From assembly GCA_017983795.1 (NCBI GenBank), contig JAGOAS010000002.1, positions 62,001 through 126,000 of the forward strand: a DNA stretch of 64,000 nt. The letters are read 5' to 3'. Each line of letters starts with the position of its first letter. Within the stretch, counting starts at the first letter, position 1. A program made the translations under genes and the position numbers. Shown piece after piece: positions 44,543-53,253 of the stretch. The notes below the pieces were generated by a model. The model saw nothing but the letters and a program-made list of their open reading frames with translations, had not been told where the DNA came from and made no database searches. The stretch is from Piscinibacter sp. (GTDB lineage: Bacteria; Pseudomonadota; Gammaproteobacteria; Burkholderiales; Burkholderiaceae_C).

Positions 44543-46015
44543 TCAGGCCACGGCGGCCGCCTGCGGGGCCTGGCGCAGGCCGGACTCGGCGATGATTTGC
44601 GCCAGTGCGGCCTCGTTCTTGTGGCCCATCAGGTGCACGCCGGCCACGCCTTCGATGCGCCGCAGGGCGTGGATGGTCTCGATGGCCACGCGCTGCCCTT
44701 CAGCCTTCTGGTCGGCCGCGGCGGCGATGCGCTCGGTGACGGCCTGGGGCACATGCACGCCGGGCACGTGCTCGGCCATCCAGCGCAGCGCCTTGGCGCT
44801 GGCCAGGGTGCCCACGCCGACGATGATGGCGGCGCGCTCGTGCAGGCCACGCGCACGCACCTCGCGCATGAAGTCCTCGATCAGCCCCAGGTCGAAGCAG
44901 AACTGGGTCTGGATGAAGCGCGCGCCGGCGTCGATCTTGCGTTCCAGGTTGGCCACCCGGTCGGCGTAGGGCGGAACGAAGGGGTTGGCGGTGGCGCCCA
45001 GGAAGAGCCGCGGCGCCTGCTCCAGCCTGCGGCCCGAGGCGTACTCACCGCGTTCGCTCATGCCTCGCAGGATGTGCAGCAGGTTGACCGCGTCGAGGTC
45101 GAATACCGGCTTGGCCTCGGGGTGGTCGCCCTGGCTCACGTCGTCGCCGGTCAGGCACAGCACGTTGCGCACGCCCAGGGCCGCAGCGCCCAGCACGTCG
45201 CCCTGCAGCGCGATGCGGTTGCGGTCGCGGCAGCCCACCTGGCACACCGGCGTGTGGCCGGCGGCCGCCAGCACCGAGGCCGCCGCCACGCTGGACATGT
45301 GGCAGTTGGCACCCGCGCCATCGGTGATGTTGATGGCGTCCACCAGACCGGCGAAGCGGTCAGCCCGCTGCAGCAGCGCGGCCGGGTCCGGCGAGTCGGG
45401 TGGGGCGATCTCCACCGTGACGATGAAACGGCCGCTGCGCTGCCATTCCTGGCAGGCCTGCTCGAGCGGACCACTCGGCCGCACCGGATCCATGGGCTCG
45501 AGCGGCCCGGCCGCTGCACCGGTCTGCACCTTGTCCGGAGCGGCGGCATGTTTGGCCTGATCGACCGAGATCAACCGGATCCAGTTCGATTGACCGGCAC
45601 GGCGCCGATCCAGCGGCGCGACGCGCTCGCGCCAACTGGGCCGGTGCTCACCCCGGGCGCCTCCTTGCATGCGCACATCACCCTCGCCCGCCTCCACCCA
45701 GGTGCAGCGCTGCTCGGGCCGCAGTTCGCAATGGCCGTTGGCGCGCACGCCGCCGCAAGGGCCGTTGCGCATCTGCTTGCCACAGGCCATGGGACAGGCC
45801 ATGCCGGTGACCGAGAGCGCGCAATCGCCGCACATCTGGCACCCGAAAAACAGGCTCTTGGCGGCGCGCTCTGCCGGGGTCAGCCAGCGGCCGAAGCGCG
45901 CCACGCCCACCCGCCGGGCCAGAGGCGCCAACCAGGGCGCCAGCCGGGCCGCCGCGGCATAGACGCGGGCCAGGCCCCGGGCGTGGCGCAGCGACCAGTC
46001 GCGCAATGCCCTCAT
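44543..46015 (-). CDS. MetV-MetF fusion: methylenetetrahydrofolate reductase with N-terminal Cys-rich domain
   Basis: The 490-residue protein joins a Cys-rich MTHFR_C/MetV-like domain (about residues 50-110: FFGCQMCGDCALSVTG, CPMACGKQMRNGPCGG) to a MetF TIM barrel (about 185-480: FIVTVEIAPPDSPDPAALL, NCHMSSVAAASVL, VLCLTGDDVSQGDHPEAK, GARFIQTQFCFDLGL). MetF interconverts methyl- and methylene-tetrahydrofolate; MetV is a separate partner in acetogens. As the operon leader it would oxidise the methyl-folate made by the downstream proteins. A Pro/Ala-rich linker (about 115-185) separates the domains. The ATG at 46015 lacks a strong ribosome-binding site. Confidence 0.88.
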   Translation of the reverse strand: MRALRDWSLRHARGLARVYAAAARLAPWLAPLARRVGVARFGRWLTPAERAAKSLFFGCQMCGDCALSVTGMACPMACGKQMRNGPCGGVRANGHCELRPEQRCTWVEAGEGDVRMQGGARGEHRPSWRERVAPLDRRRAGQSNWIRLISVDQAKHAAAPDKVQTGAAAGPLEPMDPVRPSGPLEQACQEWQRSGRFIVTVEIAPPDSPDPAALLQRADRFAGLVDAINITDGAGANCHMSSVAAASVLAAAGHTPVCQVGCRDRNRIALQGDVLGAAALGVRNVLCLTGDDVSQGDHPEAKPVFDLDAVNLLHILRGMSERGEYASGRRLEQAPRLFLGATANPFVPPYADRVANLERKIDAGARFIQTQFCFDLGLIEDFMREVRARGLHERAAIIVGVGTLASAKALRWMAEHVPGVHVPQAVTERIAAAADQKAEGQRVAIETIHALRRIEGVAGVHLMGHKNEAALAQIIAESGLRQAPQAAAVA

Positions 46016-46101
46016 GGCTCAACCGCGCCCGCATGGCGCTTACCTCGATTGGAAGGAAGACCTCCAGGCCCCATCGCCATGCCCTCGATACGAACATAGC
46101 T

Positions 46102-46129
46102 ACTTTATCGAATTGGATCCAATCGTCAA
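46102..46129 (-). promoter_or_regulatory. Promoter with VanR-like operator for the corrinoid operon
   Basis: On the minus strand TTGACG (46129-46124) and TAAAGT (46107-46102) form -35 and -10 hexamers 16 bases apart. The perfect 12-bp palindrome ATTGGATCCAAT (46112-46123) fills most of the spacer, where a bound repressor would block RNA polymerase. I recall this exact palindrome as the operator of the GntR-family vanillate repressor VanR. A weaker 9-of-12 match lies at 46231-46242. Transcription would begin about 80 bases before the first gene. Confidence 0.7.
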
Positions 46130-46229
46130 CTGCCAGAAGCACGACAGAGCGTGGAATCAAGGGATTTCCCCAGGAGAATCGCCGCCGACCCTTCCATGAT
46201 TCTGGTGCGCAGCCTCGAAAACTCCGCTC

Positions 46230-47144
46230 TTATGGATCCAAAGAAGGCGGCGTCGCTGAAGACATCTGGCGGATCAGTTCCCTGGCTTCGTCGCCCTCGG
46301 GAATCGGGCGGCCGCTGTCACGCCACTGCACCGCCGCCTTGAAGCCGTTCTCCTGCGCATAGCGCCGGAACCACAGGCCTTCGGGGTTGTGGCGCGTGAT
46401 GCCGTCGAACACCGTGGCCAGCATCTGCGTCTGTTCGAGGCCCATGCTCAGCATGACCTGGTTGACCACCATCTTGTGCATCGCCAGGTGGCCGCGCGGC
46501 ACGCCGGCAATGCGCTGCGCCAGCTTCAGCGTGGCGGCGTCCAGCTCGGCCGCCGGCACCGCCAGGTTGGCCAGGCCCCAGTCGGCCGCGGTGCGGCCGT
46601 CGATCACGTCGCCGGTGAACATCAGCTGCTTGGCGCGCGTGGCACCCAGCCGGTAGGTCCACATCGCCGTCGTCGGGCAGCCCCACACGCGCGTGGGCAT
46701 GTAGCCGATGCGCGCATCCTCGGCCATCACCAGCAGGTCGCAGCACAACGCGATGTCGCTGCCGCCGGCCACCGCCGCGCCGTGCACCTTGGCGATGGTC
46801 GGCTTGGCACTGCGCCACAGGCTCATGAAGTCCTCCGTGTAGCGCTTCATGGTCGCGTAGTCGAGCATCGGATCCCAGGGCGTCTTCTCCTGCTGGCAGG
46901 GATGCTCGATGTGGCTCTCGGCGGTCGCGGCCAGGTCGTAGCCGCCGCAGAAACCCTTGCCGGCGCCCTCCACCACGATCACGTGGATCTCGTCCTCGGC
47001 GTTGGCCCATTCGACCGCAGCGCGGATCTCGCCGGGCATCGCGTCGTTGATGGCGTTGAAGCGCTCGGGGCGGTTCAGGCGCAGTCGTGCGATGCGCGGC
47101 TGCTGCGGATCGGGGGCGATGGAGAGCGTGGTGAAGTCGGGCAT
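46230..47144 (-). CDS. Enoyl-CoA hydratase/isomerase family protein
   Basis: The 304-residue crotonase-fold protein has [20 protein letters not shown], the oxyanion-hole segments [12 protein letters not shown] and [19 protein letters not shown], and a C-terminal helical region. The usual catalytic glutamates of ECH1 are not clearly both present ([16 protein letters not shown] lies where one is expected), so it may be a hydratase, isomerase or hydrolase. GGAGG is 4 bases before the ATG at 47144. It is divergent from the PaaX-type regulator and acyl-CoA dehydrogenase and probably shares their control and pathway. Confidence 0.87.
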   Translation of the reverse strand: MPDFTTLSIAPDPQQPRIARLRLNRPERFNAINDAMPGEIRAAVEWANAEDEIHVIVVEGAGKGFCGGYDLAATAESHIEHPCQQEKTPWDPMLDYATMKRYTEDFMSLWRSAKPTIAKVHGAAVAGGSDIALCCDLLVMAEDARIGYMPTRVWGCPTTAMWTYRLGATRAKQLMFTGDVIDGRTAADWGLANLAVPAAELDAATLKLAQRIAGVPRGHLAMHKMVVNQVMLSMGLEQTQMLATVFDGITRHNPEGLWFRRYAQENGFKAAVQWRDSGRPIPEGDEARELIRQMSSATPPSLDP

Positions 47145-47182
47145 GCGGCCTCCTGCGTGGTTCACGGACTGATCGCGGCGCA

Positions 47183-47221
47183 TATTACTCATGTGGACAT
47201 ACGTTGTCCAAGCACGTAATA
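47183..47221. promoter_or_regulatory. Nested operator-like dyad between the enoyl-CoA hydratase and PaaX-type genes
   Basis: Two inverted repeats share one centre at 47202: outer TATTAC (47183-47188) / GTAATA (47216-47221) and inner TGGACA (47194-47199) / TGTCCA (47205-47210), each spaced by 5 bases. The AT-rich arms are unusual here. The site is centred between divergent start codons, as expected for an operator of the adjacent PaaX-type regulator. Confidence 0.6.
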
Positions 47222-47228
47222 TTCATCC

Positions 47229-48059
47229 ATGTCCACCGATTCGCGCTCGCTGGTCCTCAGCCTGATCCTCGGCGCCGAGGCGCGCGGCGACGCGGCGCTG
47301 GGCGTGCGTGAGCTGATCTCGGCCTGCGCGCTGTTCGAGCTGCCCGAGAACAACGTGCGCGTCGCGCTGGCGCGCGCCGTCGCCGCGGGGCAGTTGGCCA
47401 CGCCGCGGCGCGGCGCCTATGCCTTGAGCGCGCAGTCGCGCCCGCTGGCCGACGAGGTCGGCCGCTGGCGCAGCCTGGAGGATCAGATCGTCGAGTGGCG
47501 CGGCGACTGGCTGGCCGTGCACGTGGGTGCCACCGGCCGCAGCGACCGCCCTGCCCTGCGTGCGCGCGAGCGCGCCTTCGGCATCCTGGGCCTGGCCGAA
47601 TTCGAGCGCGGCCTGCATCTGCGCCCCGACAACCTGGCCGGTGGCGTGGCCTCGCTGCGCGAGCGCCTGGCGCACCTCGTGCCGCAAGGCACCGAGCTCG
47701 GCACGGTGTTCGTGCTCGGCGGCCTGGCCGCTGCCGATGCGCAGCGCGCCGCCGCGCTGTGGGACGCCGCGGCGCTCAACGCCCACTACCGCGACGGCAC
47801 CGCCCGGCTCAGCGCCTGGCTGGAAGGCGCCCGCGCGCTGCCGCTGGAGCGCGCGGCGCGCGAGTCCTTCGAGCTCGGCCATGCCGCCATCCGCAGCCTG
47901 GTGTTCGACCCGCTGCTGCCCGCGCCGCTGGTCGACGCGGCGGCGCGCAGCCGCTTCATCAAGACCGTCGCGCGCTTCGACGACGCCGGCAAGGCGGTCT
48001 GGCAACGCTTCCTGAAACGGGTGCGCGCGGCCGCGCCCCAGCCCGCCCTGGCTTCCTAG
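47229..48059 (+). CDS. PaaX-family transcriptional regulator
   Basis: The 276-residue protein matches PaaX, the repressor of phenylacetate genes that responds to phenylacetyl-CoA. The N-terminal winged helix is SLVLSLILGAEARGDAALGVRELISACALFELPEN in outline, with ENNVRVALARAVAAGQL as recognition region. The central domain has WRGDWLAVHVG and RERAFGILGLAEFERGLHLRPDN; the C-terminal PaaX_C domain ends near FVFDPLLPAPL-like LVFDPLLPAPL. With neighbours for acyl-CoA metabolism, an acyl- or aryl-CoA ligand is likely, but no paa catabolic gene is seen. It is followed 34 bases later by the acyl-CoA dehydrogenase. Confidence 0.88.
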   Translation: MSTDSRSLVLSLILGAEARGDAALGVRELISACALFELPENNVRVALARAVAAGQLATPRRGAYALSAQSRPLADEVGRWRSLEDQIVEWRGDWLAVHVGATGRSDRPALRARERAFGILGLAEFERGLHLRPDNLAGGVASLRERLAHLVPQGTELGTVFVLGGLAAADAQRAAALWDAAALNAHYRDGTARLSAWLEGARALPLERAARESFELGHAAIRSLVFDPLLPAPLVDAAARSRFIKTVARFDDAGKAVWQRFLKRVRAAAPQPALAS

Positions 48060-48093
48060 CCGCATTCCCGCCTGCTCACGAGGAGACCGATCG

Positions 48094-49797
48094 ATGAACG
48101 CCCCTGAGATGCTGGCATCCGCTGCCAACCCCATGGCCTGCCTGGCCGAGACGCACGAGCCCTTCAACCTCGGCAGCGAGCTGGTCGACTACGACATGTA
48201 CCGCCAGGACCGCGCCCTGGTGGAAGCCGTGCACCGCGAGGGCGCGGCCTGGGCCGACGAATCGCTGGGCCGCTTCGGCCTGCTCACCGGCTCGGCCGAC
48301 TACCTGGAGCTGGGCGTGCTGGCCAACAAGCACCTGCCCGAGCTGGACACGCACGACCGCTTCGGCCGCCGCGTCGACCTGGTGCGCTTCCACCCCGCCT
48401 ACCACCAGCTGATGCGCACGGCCATCGAGCAGGGCATCCACGCCTCGCCCTATGCCGACCCGCGCCCCGGCGCCCACGTGGCGCGCGCCGCACGCATGTA
48501 CCTGCAGAGCCAGGTCGAGGCCGGCCACGGCTGCCCGGTGACCATGACCTTCGCCGCCGTGCCCGCGCTGCGCAACACGCCTGCGCTGGCCGCGCTGTGG
48601 GAGCCGAAGATCCTCAGCCCCGTCTACGACCCGCGCAACGTGCCCGATGCGCAGAAGGCCGGCCTGACCATCGGCATGGCGATGACCGAGAAGCAGGGCG
48701 GCTCCGACGTGCGCAGCAACACCACGCGCGCCTACCCGGACGGCACCGCCACCGGCCCGGGCGCGGCCTACGAGCTGGTGGGCCACAAATATTTCGTCTC
48801 CGCGCCGATGTGCGACGCCTTCCTCGTGCTGGCGCAGGCGCCGGGCGGCCTGAGCTGCTTCCTGGTGCCGCGCTGGCGCCCCGACGGCAGCAAGAACCCG
48901 CTGCAGGTGCTGCGCCTGAAGCGCAAGATGGGCAACGCGTCCAACGCCAGCAGCGAGACCGAGCTGCGCGGCGCGCTCGGCTGGATGGTGGGCGCCGAGG
49001 GCCGTGGCGTGCGCACCATCATCGACATGGTGGCCAGCACGCGTTTCGACTGCATGGTGGGCTCCGCCGCCGGCCAGCGCATGGCCGTCTCGCTGGCGCT
49101 GCACCACTGCACGCAGCGCTCGGCCTTCGGCCGCGTGCTCAATCAGCAGCCCCTCATGCAGAACGTGCTGGCCGACCTGGTGCTGGAGCACGAGGGTTCG
49201 CTGGCGCTGACGATGCGCATGGCGCGCGCGATGGACCAACGCGCCGACGAACATGAAGACGCGCTGGCGCGCCTGGTCACCGCGGTGGGCAAATACTGGA
49301 TCTGCAAGCGCACGCCGCAGCATGCCTACGAGGCGATGGAATGCATCGGCGGCAGCGGCGTGATGGAAGACGGCCCCTTCCCGCGCCTGTACCGCGAGGC
49401 GCCGGTCAACGCCATCTGGGAAGGCAGTGGCAACGTGCAGTGCCTGGACGTGCTGCGCGCGATGCAGAAGACGCCGGCCGTCGTCGGCAACTTCTTCGCC
49501 GAACTGGCCAAGGCACGCGGCGGCAATGCCGCGCTGGATCGCTGGACGGCCGCGCTGCAGGCCGAGTTCAAGGATCTGGCGGATCTGGAGTACCGCGCCC
49601 GCGACGTGGTCGACCGCATGGCGCTGGCCATCCAGGCCGCGCTGCTGGTGCAGCACGCACCGGCCGTGGTGGCCGACGCCTTCTGCGCCTCGCGCCTGCA
49701 AGGCGTCGGCGGGCACCGCCAGTACGGCACGCTGCCGCGCGGGGTGGACTGCGCGGCGCTCATCGAGCGCGCCACGCCCAGGCGCCAGGCCGGCTGA
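48094..49797 (+). CDS. Acyl-CoA dehydrogenase, AidB-like
   Basis: This 567-residue FAD enzyme is longer than standard acyl-CoA dehydrogenases and matches the AidB/isovaleryl-CoA dehydrogenase branch. It has GCPVTMTFAAVPALR, GMAMTEKQGGSDVRSNTT (FAD and substrate loop), FLVPRWRPDGS, LKRKMGNASNASSE and the signature YEAMECIGGSGVMEDGPFPR followed by REAPVNAIWEGSGNVQ. AidB proteins have been linked to alkylation damage and to fatty acyl-CoA oxidation. Beside a PaaX regulator and an enoyl-CoA hydratase, beta-oxidation of a branched or aryl acyl-CoA is favoured. AGGAG lies 8 bases before the ATG. Confidence 0.92.
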   Translation: MNAPEMLASAANPMACLAETHEPFNLGSELVDYDMYRQDRALVEAVHREGAAWADESLGRFGLLTGSADYLELGVLANKHLPELDTHDRFGRRVDLVRFHPAYHQLMRTAIEQGIHASPYADPRPGAHVARAARMYLQSQVEAGHGCPVTMTFAAVPALRNTPALAALWEPKILSPVYDPRNVPDAQKAGLTIGMAMTEKQGGSDVRSNTTRAYPDGTATGPGAAYELVGHKYFVSAPMCDAFLVLAQAPGGLSCFLVPRWRPDGSKNPLQVLRLKRKMGNASNASSETELRGALGWMVGAEGRGVRTIIDMVASTRFDCMVGSAAGQRMAVSLALHHCTQRSAFGRVLNQQPLMQNVLADLVLEHEGSLALTMRMARAMDQRADEHEDALARLVTAVGKYWICKRTPQHAYEAMECIGGSGVMEDGPFPRLYREAPVNAIWEGSGNVQCLDVLRAMQKTPAVVGNFFAELAKARGGNAALDRWTAALQAEFKDLADLEYRARDVVDRMALAIQAALLVQHAPAVVADAFCASRLQGVGGHRQYGTLPRGVDCAALIERATPRRQAG

Positions 49798-49907
49798 GAC
49801 GCCGAAGCGCGCATCACCCTCGACGCTGCTCGGACTCCCACGTTTGCAGCCGGCGCCGCGGCCTCGCCTTGGCTACATTGAAAGCGTGAGCAGGGCGGGA
49901 GGTTGCC

Positions 49908-50126
49908 ATGCGAGTGCTGGTGAGTACGCTGCTGGTGGGAGCGACGGCCGTGTTTGCGCTCGGCGGCGGAGCCTTCCGGGTGGCCACGGCCCCCGACCGC
50001 ATCCGCGACCGGCACGAAGTCGCCAAGAAGGTTTGCCTCGAGCGCGGCGGGCAATGGGCGCAGGTCGACCAGCGCACCGAGGGTTGCCGGCTCCCCGCCT
50101 CGTCGTCCGCGCCGCTCAGCTTCTGA
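49908..50126 (+). CDS. Small exported or anchored protein
   Basis: The 72-residue product begins [23 protein letters not shown], a signal peptide or single membrane anchor, followed by a charged segment ([20 protein letters not shown]) with two cysteines (KVCLERG and EGCRLPA). I do not recognise it. GGGAGG precedes the ATG by 5 bases, which supports a real gene. Its end overlaps that of the convergent copper pump gene by 11 bases. A periplasmic metal or redox role is possible but not shown. Confidence 0.65.
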   Translation: MRVLVSTLLVGATAVFALGGGAFRVATAPDRIRDRHEVAKKVCLERGGQWAQVDQRTEGCRLPASSSAPLSF

Positions 50127-53100
50127 GGGCGCCGCGCAACCGGCGCCGCTGCAGCAGCCACCACGCGGCCGGCACCACCAGCATCGACAGCAGCGGCGCC
50201 GTCACCATGCCGCCGACCATGGGCGCCGCGATGCGCGCCATGATCTCCGAGCCGGTGCCCTGGCCCCACATCATCGGGATCAGGCCGGCCAGCACGATGG
50301 CCACCGTCATCGCCTTGGGCCGCACGCGCAGCACCGCGCCTTCGCGGATCGCTTCGAGCAACGTCGCCTCGTCGTCGGGCTCGCCGGCCGCCAGACGCCG
50401 CTTCCAGGCGTTCTCCAGGTAGACCAGCATCACCACGCCGAACTCGGCGGCCACGCCGGCCAGCGCGATGAAGCCGACCGCCGTCGCCACCGAGACCGAG
50501 TGGCCGAGCAGCCAGATCAGCCAGAAGCCGCCGACCAGCGAGAAGGGCACGGCCGCCATCACCAGCAGCGCATCGCCGGCCTTGCGGAACAGCAGGTAGA
50601 GCAGCAGAAAGATCACCGCCAGCGTGGCCGGCACCACCAGCTTCATGCGCTCGGTGGCGCGCTCCAGGTATTCGAACTGGCCCGACCACGCGAGCGCATA
50701 GCCCGGCGGCAGGGCCACCTCGGCGGCCACCGCGGCCTGCATGTCGTGCACCACCGAGCGCAGGTCGCGGCCGCGCACGTCGACGTAGACCCAGCCCGAC
50801 AGGCGCGCGTTCTCGCTGCGCAGCATCGGCGGCCCCTCGGCGACGCGCACCTGCGCCACGTCCTGCAGCAGCAGCTGCGCGCCCTTCTCCGTCACGAAGG
50901 GCAGCGTGCGCAGCCGCTCGAGTGAATCGCGGATCTCGCGCGGGTAGCGCACATTGATCGGAAAGCGCTCGCGGCCGCTGACCACCTCGCCGACGTTGTC
51001 GCCGCCGATCGCCGTCGCGACCACGGCCTGCACATCGGCCACCGCGAGGCCGTAGCGCGCCGCCGCCGCACGATCGACGTCGACGTCGATGTAGCGCCCG
51101 CCGGTGAGCCGCTCGGCCAGCGCCGACGACACGCCGGGCACGCGCTTCACCGCCGCCTCGATCTGCGTCGCCAGCCGGTCGATGGTGGCGAGGTCGGCGC
51201 CGGCCACCTTGATGCCCACCGGGCTCTTGATGCCGGTGGCGAGCATGTCGATGCGATTGCGGATCGGCGGCACCCAGATGTTCGACAGCCCCGGCACCTT
51301 GACCGCGCGGTCGAGCTCCTCCACCAGCCGCTCCGGCGTCATGCCGGGCCGCCACTGCTCGCGCGGCTTGAACTGGAGGGTGGTCTCGAACATCTCCAGC
51401 GGCGCCGGGTCGGTGGCGCTGTCGGCGCGGCCGGCCTTGCCGAAGACGCGCTCGACCTCGGGCACGGTCTTGATCAGGCGGTCGGTCTGCTGCAGCAGCT
51501 CGGTGGCCTTGGCGACCGAGAGCCCCGGCAGCGCCGAGGGCATGTAGAGCAGGTCGCCTTCGTCGAGCGGCGGCATGAACTCGCCGCCCAGGCGCGCCAG
51601 CGGAATCGCGGTCAGGGCAAGCAGCAGGCCCGCCAGCGCCAGCGTCGCCTTGGGGAAACGCAGCACGGATTCCAAGGCCGGGCGATACAGGCGCATGAGC
51701 CAGCGGTTCAGCGGGTTGGCCGCCTCGTGCGGAATGCGGCCGCGCACCATCAGGCCCATCAGCACCGGCACCAGCGTCACCGAGAGCGCCGCGGCGGCCG
51801 CCATGGTGTAGGTCTTGGTGAAGGCCAGCGGCGCGAACAGGCGCCCCTCCTGCGCCTCCAGCGTGAACACTGGCAGGAAGGACAGCGTGATGACCAGCAG
51901 CGAGAAGAACAGCGCCGGCCCGACCTCGACCGCTGCCTCCGTCACCAGTGCCCAGCGTTCGGCCGCATCCGGCCGCCGGCCCTGCGCATGCTCGAAGGCT
52001 TCGATCTGCTTGTGCGCCGCCTCCAGCAGCACGACCACGCCGTCCAGCGCCGCGCCGCAGGCCAGCGCGATGCCGGCCAGGCTGAGGATGTTGGCGTTCA
52101 GCCCCTGAGCGCGCATCACCACGAAGGCGATGCCCACGGCGATGGGCAGCGCGATCACCGCCACCAGGGCCGAGCGCAGGTGCACGAGGAAGATCGCGCA
52201 GACCAGCGCGACGGCGAGAAACTCCTCGGCGAGCTTCGCGCGCAGGTTGTCTATCGAGCGATCGATCAGCTTGGAGCGGTCGTGGGTGTCGACCACTTCC
52301 ACGCCCGGCGGCAGGCTGCCGCGCAGCTGCTCGAACTTCGTCTTCACCGCCGCGATGGTGCTGCGCGCGTTCTTGCCCGAGCGCATCACCACCACGCCGC
52401 CCGCCACCTCGCCCTCGCCGTCGAGCTCGGCAATGCCGCGGCGCATCTCGGGGCCGATCTGCACCACGGCCACGTCGCGCAGCAGTACCGGCGTCGCGCC
52501 GGTGAGCGTGAGCGGCACCGTGCGGAAGTCTTCGAGCGAAGCCAGGAAGCCGCGCGAGCGCACCATGTACTCGGTCTCGGCCAGCTCGACCACCGAGCCG
52601 CCGGCGCTCTGGTTGGCCTTGCGCAGCGCCTCCATCACCATGCCTTGCGTGACGCCGAGCTGGCGCATGCGATCGGGGTCCAGCACCACCTGGTACTGGC
52701 GCACCATGCCGCCGATGCTGGCGACCTCGGCCACGTCGGGCACGGTCTTGAGCTCGAACTTGAGGAACCAGTCGTTCAGCGCGCGCAGCTGGCCGATGTC
52801 GCTGCGCCCCGTGCGGTCGACCAGCGCGTATTCGTAGACCCAGCCGACGCCGCTCGCGTCCGGCCCCAGCGTGGCGCTGGCGCCGGCCGGCAGGCGTGCC
52901 TGCACCTGGTTGAGGTATTCGACGACGCGCGAGCGCGCCCAGTACGGATCCGTATGGTCGTCGAACAGCACGTAGACGAAGGAGTCGCCGAAGAAGGAGT
53001 AGCCGCGCACCGTCTTCGCGCCGGGCACGCCGAGCAGCGTGGTGGTCAGCGGGTAGGTCACCAGATCCTCGACCACCTGCGGCGGCTTGCCCGGGTAGCT

Positions 53101-53253
53101 GGTGCGCACGATGACCTGCGTGTCGCTCAGATCGGGCAGCGCGTCCACCGGCGTATTCAGCACGGCCAGCAGCGAGGCGAGCACGAGCAACGCGGTCGCC
53201 ATCAGCACCAGCACGCGGTTGGCGACCGACCAGCGGATCAGCGCGGCGATCAC
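50116..53253 (-). CDS. cusA: Heavy-metal RND pump CusA/CzcA family
   Basis: The 1045-residue inner-membrane pump exports Cu(I)/Ag(I) together with CusB and CusC. It has the RND layout, with TM1 ([19 protein letters not shown]), the CusA/CzcA-type [14 protein letters not shown], and TM4 motif [20 protein letters not shown] in which Asp replaces the DD pair, as in metal RND proteins. The periplasmic cleft region has [19 protein letters not shown]. The cleft methionines favour copper/silver over zinc/cobalt. The start is a GTG at 53253 overlapping cusB by 4 bases (GTGA). Confidence 0.93.
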   Translation of the reverse strand: MIAALIRWSVANRVLVLMATALLVLASLLAVLNTPVDALPDLSDTQVIVRTSYPGKPPQVVEDLVTYPLTTTLLGVPGAKTVRGYSFFGDSFVYVLFDDHTDPYWARSRVVEYLNQVQARLPAGASATLGPDASGVGWVYEYALVDRTGRSDIGQLRALNDWFLKFELKTVPDVAEVASIGGMVRQYQVVLDPDRMRQLGVTQGMVMEALRKANQSAGGSVVELAETEYMVRSRGFLASLEDFRTVPLTLTGATPVLLRDVAVVQIGPEMRRGIAELDGEGEVAGGVVVMRSGKNARSTIAAVKTKFEQLRGSLPPGVEVVDTHDRSKLIDRSIDNLRAKLAEEFLAVALVCAIFLVHLRSALVAVIALPIAVGIAFVVMRAQGLNANILSLAGIALACGAALDGVVVLLEAAHKQIEAFEHAQGRRPDAAERWALVTEAAVEVGPALFFSLLVITLSFLPVFTLEAQEGRLFAPLAFTKTYTMAAAAALSVTLVPVLMGLMVRGRIPHEAANPLNRWLMRLYRPALESVLRFPKATLALAGLLLALTAIPLARLGGEFMPPLDEGDLLYMPSALPGLSVAKATELLQQTDRLIKTVPEVERVFGKAGRADSATDPAPLEMFETTLQFKPREQWRPGMTPERLVEELDRAVKVPGLSNIWVPPIRNRIDMLATGIKSPVGIKVAGADLATIDRLATQIEAAVKRVPGVSSALAERLTGGRYIDVDVDRAAAARYGLAVADVQAVVATAIGGDNVGEVVSGRERFPINVRYPREIRDSLERLRTLPFVTEKGAQLLLQDVAQVRVAEGPPMLRSENARLSGWVYVDVRGRDLRSVVHDMQAAVAAEVALPPGYALAWSGQFEYLERATERMKLVVPATLAVIFLLLYLLFRKAGDALLVMAAVPFSLVGGFWLIWLLGHSVSVATAVGFIALAGVAAEFGVVMLVYLENAWKRRLAAGEPDDEATLLEAIREGAVLRVRPKAMTVAIVLAGLIPMMWGQGTGSEIMARIAAPMVGGMVTAPLLSMLVVPAAWWLLQRRRLRGALRS

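Noticed and set aside
46318-46334. Cobalamin-riboswitch-like GCCACTGCACC
   Set aside because: It is on the plus strand inside the enoyl-CoA hydratase coding region and does not lead into the corrinoid operon; no other riboswitch elements are seen.
47229-48059. The PaaX-type regulator as controller of the corrinoid operon
   Set aside because: It has its own divergent target genes and operator-like dyad, and the corrinoid promoter carries a different palindrome of GntR/VanR type.
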